Assembly: GCA_009192285.1 (NCBI GenBank)
Contig: CM018606.1
Span: forward strand, 1,726,081-1,790,080
Source of the DNA: Morchella semilibera
Lineage: Eukaryota; Ascomycota; Pezizomycetes; Pezizales; Morchellaceae
Direction of reading: 5' to 3'
Length of the DNA: 64,000 bases
Part shown: piece by piece, positions 22,118 through 42,200 of the stretch
How the letters are laid out: the number at the start of each line of letters is the position of its first letter
Numbering within the stretch: position 1 is the stretch's first letter
Notes under the pieces: model-generated
What the model was told of the DNA's origin: nothing
The model's database searches: none
The model's input: the letters and a program-made list of their open reading frames with translations, nothing else
Translations under genes and position numbers: made by a program

Positions 22118-23521
22118 GGCGACGATACCACCACTACTGATGCCGATGTCGATGCCAACCCCGATGCCGATGCCGCCTTCCAGGCCGCTGCGCTCGCCAA
22201 CAAGTCCCAACCCGGCGCTGAATGGGAGCTCGACTCTGACGCTTCTTCTTCAGACGACTCATCCGACTCCGACTCGTCCTCCGATGCCGGCTCCTCCGAC
22301 TACGACCTCCTCGACCCGTCCTCTCTCGCCGCCCTCCTCATGGACGAAGCCTCCGACCACTCCGACACGGAGGCTAACCCCGACAAACACGGACTCAAGA
22401 CTAAACACGAGATTTTTGAGTCCTCGCTCCCCATTCCTCGCCCGACAATCACCATAACCCCCACTACCCCCATCACCCTCCTCGGCAACATTCAAACCAT
22501 CCTCCCACCCATTATCCTAATCGCCGCCAACACTTCCGGCGACCACCACGTCCTCTCAGAATCCAGCCTCCTCTGCACTGCAACGCGAGAAATCCTCGGC
22601 ACCATCTCCGATATCCTCGGCCGCGTTGAGTCGCCTCTCTACACCGTCCGCTTTAACACCCCATCCGAGCTCGCCGCCACGGGAGTCAAAGTTGGCGACG
22701 AGGTCTTCTACGTCCCCGACCACAGCACATACGTCTTCACCGCTCCGCTACGCGCGCAGAAGGGGAGTGATGCCAGCAACCTGTATGACGAGGAGGTGCC
22801 GGAGGCTGAACGCGAGTTCAGCGACGACGAGAAAGAGGCCGAGGCGAAGCGGGGTAAGAAGAGGGGCGCTGTGCCAAAGACGGGCGAGAAGAGAAGGGCG
22901 GACGGGAGGGCTGCTGCTGCGGAGGGGGTTACAACAGAGGAGCCTTATGTACCGTTGGCACGGCCGGCGAATCTGCATGAGATGCTAGCGGCGGGCGCGG
23001 CGGGACTGGCGCCGCAGGGACAAGGGCAGGGGCAAGGAAGGGGGCGCGGGGGCAGGAATCTGTATAACCGTGGCAACCGGGGCGGACAACGAGGGCGCGG
23101 TGGTAATAATACCGGAAACAGCGGCCGCGACTACCACCCACACCATCAACAGCAGCCCCACTACCCTCCCCAGTACCCGCACCCACACCCTCAGCAACAA
23201 TACCAATTCTCCCTACCCCCTCCGCCCCAACAGCAGCAACAATGGTCCGCACCGCCCATGGGCCCCTACACTCCCTACCCCCCGTTCCCCCCGCAGCTAC
23301 AGGGCCAGAACTTTTATCCCTCGGCGCTCCCGCAGGGCGCCCACGTCAATCCCGCCTTCTTCCAGCAGCAGCATGGGTGGGCTCCCCAGCAACCGACGCC
23401 ACAACCACCACAGGGACAGCAGCAGCAGGCTCAGGGCATGAACCCGGAGGCGTTTAGGGCGCTGCAGAACCTGCTGAGTCTCAGCAAGGCTGCGCAGCAG
23501 GGGCAGCAGGGGCAGCAGTAG
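22115..23521 (+). CDS. NAF1-like H/ACA snoRNP assembly factor
   Basis: This 469-aa reading from ATG 22115 has an acidic, Ser/Asp-rich N-terminal region and a Gar1/Naf1 domain at roughly residues 110-240. Recognisable parts include LCTATREILGTISDILGRVE, SPLYTVRFNTP, GVKVGDEVFYVPDHSTYVF and a following acidic linker EEVPEAEREFSDDEKEAEAK. The C-terminus is Arg/Gly-rich (GRGGRNLYNRGNRGGQRGRG) and then Gln/Pro-rich. NAF1 binds dyskerin/Cbf5 in the nucleus during box H/ACA RNP assembly and is later replaced by Gar1. The start is uncertain: this frame is open upstream to 21992 without an ATG, and an ORF in another frame begins at 21330. The domain call is firm. Confidence 0.8.
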   Translation: MGDDTTTTDADVDANPDADAAFQAAALANKSQPGAEWELDSDASSSDDSSDSDSSSDAGSSDYDLLDPSSLAALLMDEASDHSDTEANPDKHGLKTKHEIFESSLPIPRPTITITPTTPITLLGNIQTILPPIILIAANTSGDHHVLSESSLLCTATREILGTISDILGRVESPLYTVRFNTPSELAATGVKVGDEVFYVPDHSTYVFTAPLRAQKGSDASNLYDEEVPEAEREFSDDEKEAEAKRGKKRGAVPKTGEKRRADGRAAAAEGVTTEEPYVPLARPANLHEMLAAGAAGLAPQGQGQGQGRGRGGRNLYNRGNRGGQRGRGGNNTGNSGRDYHPHHQQQPHYPPQYPHPHPQQQYQFSLPPPPQQQQQWSAPPMGPYTPYPPFPPQLQGQNFYPSALPQGAHVNPAFFQQQHGWAPQQPTPQPPQGQQQQAQGMNPEAFRALQNLLSLSKAAQQGQQGQQ

Positions 23522-26500
23522 AGGGTGGAGGAGGTGAGGGGAAAAAGTTACTGTTTTTTACTACGAGTGTACGATAGGTTTTAGTTTGGGTTTCGCTGCG
23601 TTTAATAAATTGTGGCGTTTGCAGTATTTATAGTGCGAGTGATTTCCTGTGATCCGATTGGCGGTTGGCTGGTTGGTTACTTACAGGTGCAATATAGTAG
23701 GTCTACGCAGAATGTCTTTCACGTCGTCACAAGGTAGAGTGCTCCATAAGGGCCTATCCTGAGGTGAATAGGAGCTCTTTGGTGTACCCGTTGTCATTCG
23801 GGGTTGTAGGACTATGTAGGGTTAGGGGTTGGCAATAGCTCGTGGTAGTATTGTACTTTCTTGTACATGCATGTACTACATACAAAAACAGCTCCCACCG
23901 TTACTCTAGTAGTCCGTATACATGCAGGCATGTACTTCGACAAAAAGTCCTGCACATGTTTATTGGTTAAACGACTGCAAGTCTCTTCCTCAAACAGCTA
24001 GACTTTTTGTCCAAGCCGCCAGACTTTCTGCTCAACTCAAACACTCTACTGAGTTGTATTGGGCATGTAGGGTGGGTGGACCCTTTTTTTTTTATATCGG
24101 GAAAGCCTCCAGCCTATATCATTGAGCTTAATCAAAGTAAAACATGACCATAATATACTCTCAGTAGGGCAGCCTACATGTATCTACATACTGTAAATCA
24201 CTACTTTTGAATTAACAAAATGAATGTCGATTGTTGGCTCAGCACTGCAGTTGAGCACCCCCAGCCCCTTGCGGGCCCCGGTACATGGATCTCGGGCTTG
24301 TGAGCAGTCAACCCTACATGTAGTCTTCGGTTTTCCCCGATATGTAGGCCATTTTGTTCATCGTTACCGTGCAGTCTAAAGAGATCCCTGTCCTATCCGG
24401 AAGAATACACATTCAGCTGAAAGATACTTAGATCTGGCCCCCATTATGATTCAATGATTCGCCCATTAAGGAATCATGCACTGCTCTATGCACCATCATC
24501 CATCATCTTGCTTCTCTAGATTTCCCAGTTGAGTTTTAAATATATACGGAACTGACCAATCAGCACCGCACTGTTCCCTAACCCTGGCACAGACCCACCA
24601 GGTATGTATGTAGCAGATCGCAACTTGTGGAGTGGTCCAACCAACTTCGATACTCTACTCTACAGACAGCTTATATGCAGCTGGAATTATACATAGCACA
24701 CGAGGAACCTCATCGCTCTGTCAGAAATCCCACCTACCTCGGTGAATGGGACTGATTAGGACTACTGGCCGCGATTGTCTACCCCCCCATCTGCAGTCAA
24801 AAAGGGCGGGGGGGCATCTGGGCCATAAAGCTTGAAAGTTAAAGTATGTCTGTGCGGCATGCAGAACGCGGGGGGGGGGGGGGGGGGTGGGCTCGACTTT
24901 CTGTCCAGCTCTTGTAGCTAAGATCTCTAATATTGGAAGATTAGCTTTCCAATGTTAATGTTTCAAATCCTCTCGCCTACATAGGTAGGTCTCAGCTTTC
25001 CGGGCGCTTCCATTTCGGCCTTCAGGATCGGGATCGGGCCCTCTACGCTTAAGCGCACGTCGCGGTGAAGCCGTTACTACCCCACCTGAGTTCACCCAAA
25101 AATAGAGAGGAAGAGGGGAAAAAGTTGGTTTGTGTTTATAAAACATTAATACCAGATTACCTCATACCATTATCACTCCCGAGACACTTGTCGAGGTCGA
25201 CTTCGCTGTACATTGTAACACAATTCGAGGTGGTGCATTCAGCAGTGGGCCAGATGTGGCTACCACGGTTCCCGATACGGATATCTTTGGAGGTAGTGAC
25301 TAAAGACATTATGGAGGAGGGGGTGGAGGGGTTTGAGAGGGGGGAAGACTCGTAAATGTTTGTTTATAAACTATTTGGTGGGGACCTGGTTGGTGATGGG
25401 AGGGGGAGCTAGGGAGGGAGGGATTGACTCTTTATATACATGTTTAGATCCTCTAAAAGAAACTCTACACTCTAGCACCTCTCATGAAGGTATCTTCTAA
25501 GAAAACTACCAGTCTACCGAGCACCTGAATCATTCATTGATATTGGTATTCAGCTAGATCATGAGTATGGACGCCTCTAAATACATGTAACTAATAAAGA
25601 TATATATTCCGAATTTCGACGACAACTATGTGTATGATTAGAGGATCGAGCCACTTGAACTACATGTAATTCGCCAATAGGGACTTTTAGTCGGCGGCCC
25701 AAATTCATTGTTTGTCCATAAATAATTCTTCGCACTTGCAGGTTAGTCTAGAACACGTTTGGCAAAAACCGCAGACAGGTAGTTTTAATCTTCTCAGAAT
25801 ATATTTCATTGATCTATCCTGTCGTATACCAAATTGTCTGCGGTTTGTCCCGCTTTGCAGGGCTAGGCGCAGATTTGAAAGAATGAAAAGCCTCTAATTC
25901 AGCCCCCACCACCTTCCTTATCATCTTTACTAGAATATCACCAGGAGCGTATATAGACCTTTTTGGAGTCTTCCCGGTGCTTATTTGTGCAGCTCGATAC
26001 TTGGCCTGTAGCTTCGGCCAGGTTATCCGACAATCGGTTTGGCACCAGATTAAGCGGGGCTAGGGGAACTGAGGAAACGGGTAACCAAGTAATTTGGGTA
26101 CTTGTGTATATATCATCGGTTTTAATGTTGTTTGGTTAGCAATTTCTTATCGTGTTTTCTTTACTACTATTTTCTTCTCATACTTTTCATACTACATGTA
26201 GCTATACTTATTACTAATTTTTCCTTCTTTTCCTTAGGATCTAATCCGGCTCCCGGAAATAGAAGGTTGTCTGCCTGTCACGTGAGACTACCAATGATCA
26301 ACAACCTTGTTTGTTGTTGGTAGGTATTTTCTCCGTGGTTTTGTCTAATTCATTAATTGTATGCAGCCTTACAGCTATGAAAATTTTCTCCGTGGTGTTA
26401 AAAGTGGCATGCTAATTTAACCTGGCACTTGAAGCACTTCACTTCGGAAATAAGCTTTGAGTTGAAAGGTCGCCGTAGTGACACTAAATGTGGCTCCATA

Positions 26501-26833
26501 TAAAGATTCGAGCACTTGGGCAAGAGCTCTAGGTATTTTACGTGTATGCACATACTTAGGTCCCTGTTCGCGAGGGTGATATCAGGTTACCGGAAAATGA
26601 AGCTGAAGTCTCTCCGCAAAAGCCACTAGAGTTCGATTTATAGGATAAATAGGCCACGGTCCAACCGAAACCATCTTCAATTTTCAGGAAAAGAACAAAA
26701 CAAAACAAACGCGTGCCCCGATACCTTTTACTTTCGGGAATGACAATATCAACTATGGAAAACAGGGAAACAAAAAATGAATGCAAAGAAACCCAGAAAT
26801 TTATCCTAGCTCCATTCTATACCATAAACACTA
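23522..26833. other. 3.3-kb AT-rich spacer
   Basis: No convincing gene. It contains at least seven TACATGTA palindromes (24175, 24315, 25582, 25661, 26193 and others close by), an 18-nt G run at 24870-24887, telomere-like CCCTAACCCT at 24576, and a short inverted pair (AAACCGCAGACA at 25766-25777 and its complement at 25835-25846). Short ORFs have no family features. Confidence 0.6.
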
Positions 26834-34733
<7,900 letters not shown>

Positions 34734-35081
34734 CTACTGATTCTCTCCCTTGTCCGCACTCGGTTCGTTATCTGATGCAGCCTCTAGAACTTTGGTTGTT
34801 TCTTCCTCCGCCTCCGCCTCCGCCCTTTTCCTGCCACAGCAAGGAATGCATCTAGTACAGAATATGAAACCGTAGCAAAATAGTCCAACCACGACAAGAC
34901 CAGCCATTGCAACCCCAGTGATGAGTCCGGCTCTTCCACTGCCACGACCGCGACCGCCACCACCTCCCTTTCGCTTCTCGAGAATGTGGGTTGAGGTCGG
35001 CGCCGCGGCGCAGAATGTTATGAAAAGGAGGAAGATCGGATTTATGAAAGTTGAGAGAATATGGGGTAGTCGAAAAGTCAT
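34734..35081 (-). CDS. Small secretory-pathway glycine-rich single-pass membrane protein with KR|KGGGGG site
   Basis: A 115-aa single-exon ORF. Residues 1-26 form a signal peptide (NPIFLLFITFCAAA, cleavage likely after the Ala run). A short APTSTHILEKR segment ends in a dibasic Kex2-type site, followed immediately by KGGGGGRGRGSGR. A membrane segment (residues about 54-75, LITGVAMAGLVVVGLFCYGF), a Cys-rich juxtamembrane CTRCIPCCGRKR and an acidic cytoplasmic tail complete it. The same order (signal, short propeptide, KRKGGGGG, one TM, charged tail) occurs at 61083-61451. I recall similar LEKRKGGGGG proteins as uncharacterised in other filamentous ascomycetes; no function is known to me. Coding status is inferred from this architecture. 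Confidence 0.7.
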   Translation of the reverse strand: MTFRLPHILSTFINPIFLLFITFCAAAPTSTHILEKRKGGGGGRGRGSGRAGLITGVAMAGLVVVGLFCYGFIFCTRCIPCCGRKRAEAEAEEETTKVLEAASDNEPSADKGENQ

Positions 35082-35541
35082 TTTAACGAGTGTATGGCTA
35101 ATGAAATATATATAGCGACTGTGGTTTTGGTTTCTGATATTTGGGTTTGAAGTCTACCCTGGAAAGATAGGGGAAAATTGTATTCGAAGCGAATTTTCGT
35201 GTGAGGAACGCAATAGGTATCCAGTTAGGAGAGGGGGACTCGTTTAGATTTATAGGTGCAACCTTTCGTCAATTCAGCCAATAACATACACGTTTCTGAC
35301 CTAGCGCTTTCTAATCCAGAAGAAAAGGTTAACAAAAAGCAATACCCCCAGTTACCCCTATGTATGTCAGCAGTAAACGGCAAGGGGTGCATGGCACAGG
35401 AGCTGACCAAACAAGCCACAGCGGAATCGAAATGGGACAAAATTTATTAATTTTTGTATTGTCTGGAAGTTTAAAGGAACAACATGTATCCAGATACAAG
35501 CTTGGTGGTAATTGGCGTTCAGTTTAGGTAGACGAACTTCT

Positions 35542-35688
35542 GGGGGGTATGGTTAAACGGGGGTACGGCTAACTCCTCATAAGTCTGAAAAACAAGTTCA
35601 GCAATGCTCTTAGTGATCTTGGCAACAAATATCATGATCATCTGTTTAATTTATTATTGTAGTCATACCCCCCGTTTAACCATTATAG
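35542..35688. mobile_element. MITE-like hairpin with ATGGTTAAACGGGGG ends
   Basis: TATGGTTAAACGGGGGTACG (left, about 35548-35567) and the inverted copy at 35664-35688 (reverse complement TAATGGTTAAACGGGGGGTA) flank about 100 bp of AT-rich DNA. No TSD was determined. Confidence 0.5.
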
Positions 35689-35706
35689 TAGCACATATGC
35701 ATGTAA

Positions 35707-35837
35707 GTACTCGGGGGTAGGGGAAGGGACCAGAAGGTGCAATAGGGTTATTTGTATGGCAGGGCTCCGTCACTTCATACAAATAATCCCTGTATTGTCA
35801 CTTGCATTTTCTTGTTCTTATTCCTGTACGCGAGTAC
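35707..35837. mobile_element. MITE-like hairpin, same family as 60124-60240
   Basis: The ends GTACTCGGGGGTAGGGGAA and, inverted, GTACTCGCGTACAGGAA are about 17 bp. The interior TCCCTGTATTGTCACTTGCA (and following TTTTCTTGTTCTTA) is nearly identical to 60197-60230, which ties the two copies into one family. Confidence 0.55.
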
Positions 35838-37206
35838 CAAGTGCTTTATACTTTGTATTTGCCCAACCAGCAGAACACACAACTCATAGAAAGTCCCCAC
35901 AGTATACCAAAACCGCAACGGCCGAGTACGATAAGGGAGATTCATGGTTCAAATTCTTGGCCTAATTGAGATCTAGATACTGGTAAAGGTGGAGAGGAAA
36001 GCAATGAAAGGACTTTTAAAACATCCTTCGCCTCGTTCTTTATGGATATGACCTAAAAGTGGCCTGTAGTCTTTCAGGTGTCTAGATAAAAGATGCGTAA
36101 TTTCAGGGGAGATGGGAAAGCTCTCGAGATTCTGTGTGTTTTGCTGGATGCGTAAATATATACTTGATATGTGAGTACATGTAGGTACGGTGTGTACTAC
36201 GGTACGCGCGCGATAGCTTACATGTACATGTATTTATACTTACATGTAACTACCTGTATATACATGTAGTTCTCTTTTCAAAGCTGCGCAATATATTTGA
36301 TACAAGTTTCTCAAGTGCAAATACACACATGTATCTACGGTCGCATGTCTTATCATGGTAGGTCGAATTCAAATATTGGAACTGGGACGTCCCAGGCCCT
36401 AAAGTCGATCATGCCCGTGGTGTGCTGTTTAATACGGGCCTCCCCGACTCAGGAAGTCATATGTAATTACCTGCATGTAATTGCTCAATTGAATAATCCT
36501 GCAAGTAAACACGAAAGGCGGTAGCATTCCTCCAAGAGGGGGAAAAAATAATATAAGCACCTGATCGACATGGCATTTCTAACAGCCGGTAGCCGTGCTC
36601 AGCCTTGATGCCAAGATACCTCGCTCGTATCACTGAGCACAGAATGATTGGAATGTGGACCCTAGCCCTGGCCATGGCATATGTCTAGATCTTCAGTGTA
36701 GTGATAGCCAACCATTGTTGCTTTGTGTAATCTATGTTAAGAACATATGAACTCCGCTGATCATGGGGGGTACCGGGTATTAATCTTAGGCGCCAGTTAG
36801 CTAGCTGTGGCGCCTTCCGAGAACGATATCCCGATTTCTACAGACTGATTGGCTGCAAGAAGTTTACACACATACATGTACCCTCCATAGCTTCTCGAGC
36901 CATAAGTGCTTGAAAGCTACCCAAGAATCAACTAATTTAGGATTGAAATTGATATATGATTCAAGCTCCACCACAAACAATAACCATAAGCCATAGTAAT
37001 ATATCAAGGCTAACAGTAATTATGTATATATTTTTGAAGCCTTTATGACGAGACGGTATAAAAAGCTTGTCTATGAAACTCGGGAGTGCAAGGGTGAGCG
37101 AGTGATGGAGTGTGATGCGTAAAGCATCTTCCGAGTCCATTTGAATGCATACATGTATGTACGTGTATGATGTTGCAATAGAGTAAGTATTAATCCTTGG
37201 CAAGAC

Positions 37207-37323
37207 AAAATCTCAGTTCATTCGGACGGTTGCCAAGAGGACAATTTTACAGAGAAGCTGGAATATCACCCCTTAAAGGGCCTTCTACAGCCAACACCGC
37301 TCTTGGCAACCGTCCGAGATTTT
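37207..37323. mobile_element. MITE-like hairpin with GGACGGTTGCCAAGAG arms
   Basis: The left arm has AAAATCTC, an 8-9 bp interruption, then CGGACGGTTGCCAAGAG. The right arm, inverted, is AAAATCTCGGACGGTTGCCA and onward, uninterrupted. The interior is about 60 bp. A small insertion in the left arm is the simplest reading. Confidence 0.55.
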
Positions 37324-37923
37324 GCAGCGGTGGTAAGCCGCATAGCTGCTTGAGAACCCACGCGTGGGAAAGTAATAATCTTTGAAGAGGTTGTGTACGT
37401 ATACAAAAACACATTCACCTCCATCTATGCCTGCTTATATAATAACCATCCATCCTAGGCCTCCCTACAACCATATACATGTATTCAACTAAGATCGGCG
37501 CCACTGTGTTGTGTGTGCGTCTTTAAGCTCAAGGGTATATACATGTACTTATGTACTTTTGCCCGAACATATTTTTTTGCCAAGAAAGCAGTAACCACAA
37601 TTAAGGGAAGAGGAATAGAGAATAGTGGGTTTAGGACGAGACTAGTAGTAGATTCGAACCCATATAGAGCCGGTTCCTGAGTAACTTGGTCTTGGTATAT
37701 AATTTCTGGGTATATCTATCATGTCATGTTCAATACACATTCACCATATGATATATCTTCACTTAGCGACAAGAAAAAAAAACGTAAGAATAAGAGCAAT
37801 AATTGCACAACTGTGCCATCATGATTAATAGTCAAGGTGGCATTTGTGATGCTCATAAACCTACATTACCGCAGAGCACTAACTATTCTTAGCAGGCCTG
37901 TGGTCATTATTCGTATAGAATAT

Positions 37924-39225
37924 TTACCCGTCTAATCCCCTGGCGGCATCCTCCTTTCCTCCACCCGAGAAGCTAGCATTGTTTTCGTCGTCATCATCGC
38001 TTGTAATGACAGCTACCTTGAAATTATTTTCCGGAATTTGGATTCCGCCGTCACTATCATCGCTGCCGGGGATAGAGCTTTCCGGCTCATTAACCAAGAT
38101 TGGTGAGGTTTCACTGAACCGATAACTCTCAATACCATGGGGCGATGGGTCCCTGGAATAAGATTGTCGTCGAGAAAATGAGTGTGGGGACTGACAATGA
38201 TTATTGCCTTCTTGAAAAATTGGCGACTTAGCAGGGACTTGGTTTTTGAGATGACTAGAATGATAGCGGGCAAGAACGGCACGTTGTAAAGCTGCATGAC
38301 GAGGAGAAAGACCGACAGCATCTTCTAATCGCGGGGGAACCTCGTTAAGAACTAGTCTCCGAACTGAAGGGGGTGTTGGCATAATGGTAACCGAACTGCT
38401 TGGAATCTCCAGAAGCCCTAGAATTCGGCCGGAAGGGGACTCTTTTTCTCGAAATGACGAGGCTGGCGATGCGTAGAGATCTAAACCTGCAAATCTTTCA
38501 CCGAGTTTATCTTCAGTTGTCCCATCTAGAGGCAAAGAATAAGATTCATGGGCGCGGTTTTCCGCATCTGAATCTTGCTCTGATATCGCATCATCTTCGA
38601 TAGATAACTCAATATCTGCCTGATAATCGATATCGTTGAGACTGTCATGTGTATCGTTGGGTTCATGCTCAGCTGGTGAGTCTGAGTAAATCTCCCAGAC
38701 AGCACCCTGCTGTCCGGCAAAGAGAAAATCTGAACCACTAAGAACTATCGAGGGAACCAAAGTTTCGTCATCAGTAGAAACATTCGTAAGAGCATCCATA
38801 TTGGGATTAATATTGTACTCCCCATCCCAAGAAACTGACTTTCCACTATCTTCGCCACTACCAACATCACCAGCCTCAGAGCTGCTATTGGCTTCGGCCA
38901 ACACAGAATTCGTATCGCCGGGACTAATGTCTAAGAGTATAGGCCCAAAGCTGAAGTCTGACATTTCAGAGATTTCATCGCCTGCGTCGACGTCAGCTTC
39001 ACTAGGGGTAGCACTAGTGATATCCTCATGGATGTTGAAATATGGTGACTTTTCAATCATCATTGAACCTCGCCCTTTTCTGAAAGAAGCGTTATGGTCC
39101 CACTGTAGCGGTACGGGGGATGCCCGAGACTTTGGAGCGGTTGGGCACGGTTTGCGAAGAGTTTTATTAACCTCTTCCCCGGTTAGGATGATTTGTGTGG
39201 GCCTTAATCGAATCATTCCTGCCAT
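37924..39225 (-). CDS. Acidic, largely disordered protein of unknown function
   Basis: A 433-aa intronless ORF starting MAGMIRLRPTQIILTGEEV. I cannot assign a family. The first 25 residues (RLRPTQIILTGEEVNK) look like a short conserved leader seen, from memory, at the start of uncharacterised Pezizomycotina proteins. The remainder is Ser/Asp/Glu-rich, with acidic clusters (ISEMSDFSFG, SIEDDAISEQDSDAE) and a more ordered-looking stretch at about 275-330 (SSVTIMPTPPSVRRLVLNEV, AALQRAVLARYHSSHLKNQ). No signal peptide or membrane segment. It stands alone, with 5 kb of spacer upstream. Length, composition and codon pattern make a real gene likely; function is unknown. Confidence 0.7.
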   Translation of the reverse strand: MAGMIRLRPTQIILTGEEVNKTLRKPCPTAPKSRASPVPLQWDHNASFRKGRGSMMIEKSPYFNIHEDITSATPSEADVDAGDEISEMSDFSFGPILLDISPGDTNSVLAEANSSSEAGDVGSGEDSGKSVSWDGEYNINPNMDALTNVSTDDETLVPSIVLSGSDFLFAGQQGAVWEIYSDSPAEHEPNDTHDSLNDIDYQADIELSIEDDAISEQDSDAENRAHESYSLPLDGTTEDKLGERFAGLDLYASPASSFREKESPSGRILGLLEIPSSSVTIMPTPPSVRRLVLNEVPPRLEDAVGLSPRHAALQRAVLARYHSSHLKNQVPAKSPIFQEGNNHCQSPHSFSRRQSYSRDPSPHGIESYRFSETSPILVNEPESSIPGSDDSDGGIQIPENNFKVAVITSDDDDENNASFSGGGKEDAARGLDG

Positions 39226-42200
39226 GATGGGTGATTTATGAGTTGGGTAGAGTACTTGTGAATGGGGACGATAGTATGATACAGCAAGACGTAGGCCTGG
39301 GTTAGAAAATAGGCTCTAATGAGCTGGGAAGATATATACGTACATGTAATTGTTTGGTGTCTTCTGGTTACATGCATGTGGCTACAAAGTTCATGTGGAC
39401 AGATACCATTCGATCAGCTGTAGCTGATCTTTAACTCAACTCTCAAAACCCAGGAGTCGATCAAAATCCTCTACATTGAAACAACGAATATGCGTCGGGG
39501 GTGTTGTGTGTAATAATAAGATACAGTACTGAATTTATATTGTAATATTTATCAGTGAGTAGAACCCTTACATCTGAAATCCCTAACTTCCACTCGGTAA
39601 TGTATATCGTGATGCGGACGTGTTCGGGTGGTTTTTCTGTTACTTGCTCTAACTATTAACTTGGCATGATTTGAACTATCCCTTTGGGTAAATCTAGAGA
39701 TTTAGTCGTTGTTGAAATACCCCACACCCGACCCTCTGAAAAGCTGTAGAGGATTCTTTTTAGATATAATGTAGAGAACAGTTATTGTAGGAAATATCCA
39801 CTCGTTCTCGCGACACAAGTATATATCGGGTCTTGATAATTTCAATTGGAGAAAACAATATCTTCTCCCCCCCAAAATCAGAGTAGAGCTTAATGACTAT
39901 GTAGTGCCTGTTCTGAGATCAAGAGCGTATTGTAGTGCAGTGGCTATACTTGGAATAGTCAATGGAAGACATCCCGTGGATATTTTCAAGGATTTGTTGA
40001 CGTTCAGAGGTAGTCTGTAGGCACCCCCAGGGTCTACAGGTATCGGGGCGGGCCGTTGCTGTTTTATCACCAGGTTTTCAGGCTTGGACCCTTCAGAATA
40101 TCCACAGGATGTCTTCCAATGTACCTACTAAATTTTTATTTATTATGATCGTGATGTAATTGATCGCGATGATCTCTATAGCTATCATCGGCCATCTATT
40201 TTCATCATTTATTATTTGTGATTATGCGCTCGTAATAGATATTTGCTAGATTCATGGATAAAATCCTGGGTTGCACCAACGATCCTAGTATTATGTTCCC
40301 TTAATTATTAAGAGGAACGAATTTACGCATGCCCTAAGGTACAAGTATTAGTAAATTGCATAGCCTCTTCTATACCCCTACAACTTGCTAACGGACCATT
40401 ATCCGTAATTTTCCGGTTCCAGGGTCTCTGGGGTTTTGACGTTCCAACTATTGCGGAAGACATTTCATGATAGTTCGTTCTCGGAAGTATTCAAAGGAGT
40501 GATGAGATCTATTTTTGTGTTACTTAACGTAGCTGGGACTAATCTGAATAAAACAATGACGTTCTGTCGTTTCATATAGTATTTCGCGACAAAAGGAGGT
40601 ACTGTGGTGGCGTACGTATGGTAATCACCCGGCCCTTTCGCTACGTAAAAGTAAATCTTCCAATCCGAACTAAAAATAATCATGAACCCTGGCCATTGCG
40701 TATACATACCTGAGATTCAGTAGGTACAATCCTCATGCAAGACGATCGGGTTTAGATAACGCTCTAGCTAGATAAGTGACCTCTTATCTGTACGGTGATG
40801 TGCATTAATGCGAAATACAGATAACCTCGTCTTCTCTCCACGGATTGTAGGTATAGTTTGATAAATCTACTCTATTTTGGAAGCTACCCAATCCCTCGGG
40901 CCCAATTTATCGCACTCTGGGGGTTCTGGAAGTCTACGCAACTTAGTTGAATATTTTTAGCCACGTGTAAAAGGTTCCAGGCACACCAAGTGTGTATCTA
41001 CCTAGAATACCATAAGATTGGTAGTAGGGGCCACTAGCTTATTTAAGCTACTATGTATCTACTTACGTGTTGCCTTCTTTGGAAATTATAGATCTCTGTT
41101 AGGTAACCAGACCAATTTAGAACTGATTATTCGGGTTGAACGGGCTAGTTATGTAGCTCCAGATGTGAGATTGCTCTCGCGAAAGATATTGACGAGTGCG
41201 AAGTTGTGAGTTTATGCCAAGCCTGAGCAAAGCCTTTGGTGATTTCTTTACCGGTGAGTTTTCTGGCTAGAGTTTTCTGGCTGGATAAGCTTGTAAGAGT
41301 TAAGTAATTAGTGGTATGCTAGCTTATATGAGTTATTGCACCTACCACTACAAGTTTGTCACTCATGTGAGATGGTATATGGTACCAGCCTAGGAGACGG
41401 TAATGAGACTCTTTGCTGCACAAGGAGCAAAAATCAAACCTCAATAGAAAAAGCCGTACTTGTTGATCATGACACGATAATAAAACAAGGTGGATCAATT
41501 CGACATGCGAATTCCGGGTATATGCCAAACCGTCGGTTCTCTTCCATCACAAAGCACACGGAAGCATCGTCGCGACCAAGTGTAACGTCTCCTAACTGAC
41601 CTAATCTCTAGGCACTGGTGGAGGACTGGTGTAGTCACTGTAGACTAAGTTGTGTTGTAAGTACCTGCTCTAAACGACTGTAGTACTGGAATTTCGGTAT
41701 CCTCGTGTGTAGGCGATATAGGAAGCACATTCGAGGGTTTTCCTGTCCGAACAACATGTTATTTAATTAATGTCTAAATTGGTATGTGGTAGTGGTAGTA
41801 TATACTTGACTGGTAGTTTTTGGAGGTATCACACTGTCCCCCCCCCCAAACCTCAACACCGCACTCCTATGTGGGATGTGGCAATAGCGGATTATAGCAT
41901 GAGTTCGGATATTACCCGCCATATAGCTGCGCATATATCAACAGCTTGACTGAAATATTGTGTGCGACGGCCTTATCTGAACAGAGTTCGTCTGATCGCT
42001 AATCTTTCGGATGCCTGCAAATCCCTTCCGTACCTAGCGAAGACAAGCACGGGTAGGGAACTGATGCTTGGGTTTGCAGATTGAAATTGGATTATGCGAT
42101 AGCTTTGGTCCCGGCGAACAAACTTAAGCTGAATGTCTTGTTGCTATGATAGGGAGAGAGGGTTAGGGTTGGATATCGGTAAGCTTCTAGCAATTTCTAG

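Larger units (their letters stand above)
35082..37923. other. 2.8-kb spacer rich in hairpins
   Basis: Contains inverted-repeat elements at 35542-35688, 35707-35837 and 37207-37323 and a dense set of TACATGTA palindromes at 36176-37550. No gene recognised; short ORFs overlap the hairpins. Confidence 0.6.

Noticed and set aside
25766-25846. Short inverted pair AAACCGCAGACA as a MITE
   Set aside because: The arms are only about 12-14 bp with poor extension and no relatives in the window; it may be chance.
37651-37680. GGTTCGAATC-like B box on the minus strand (possible tRNA)
   Set aside because: There is no A box at the right distance and the T stem does not pair.
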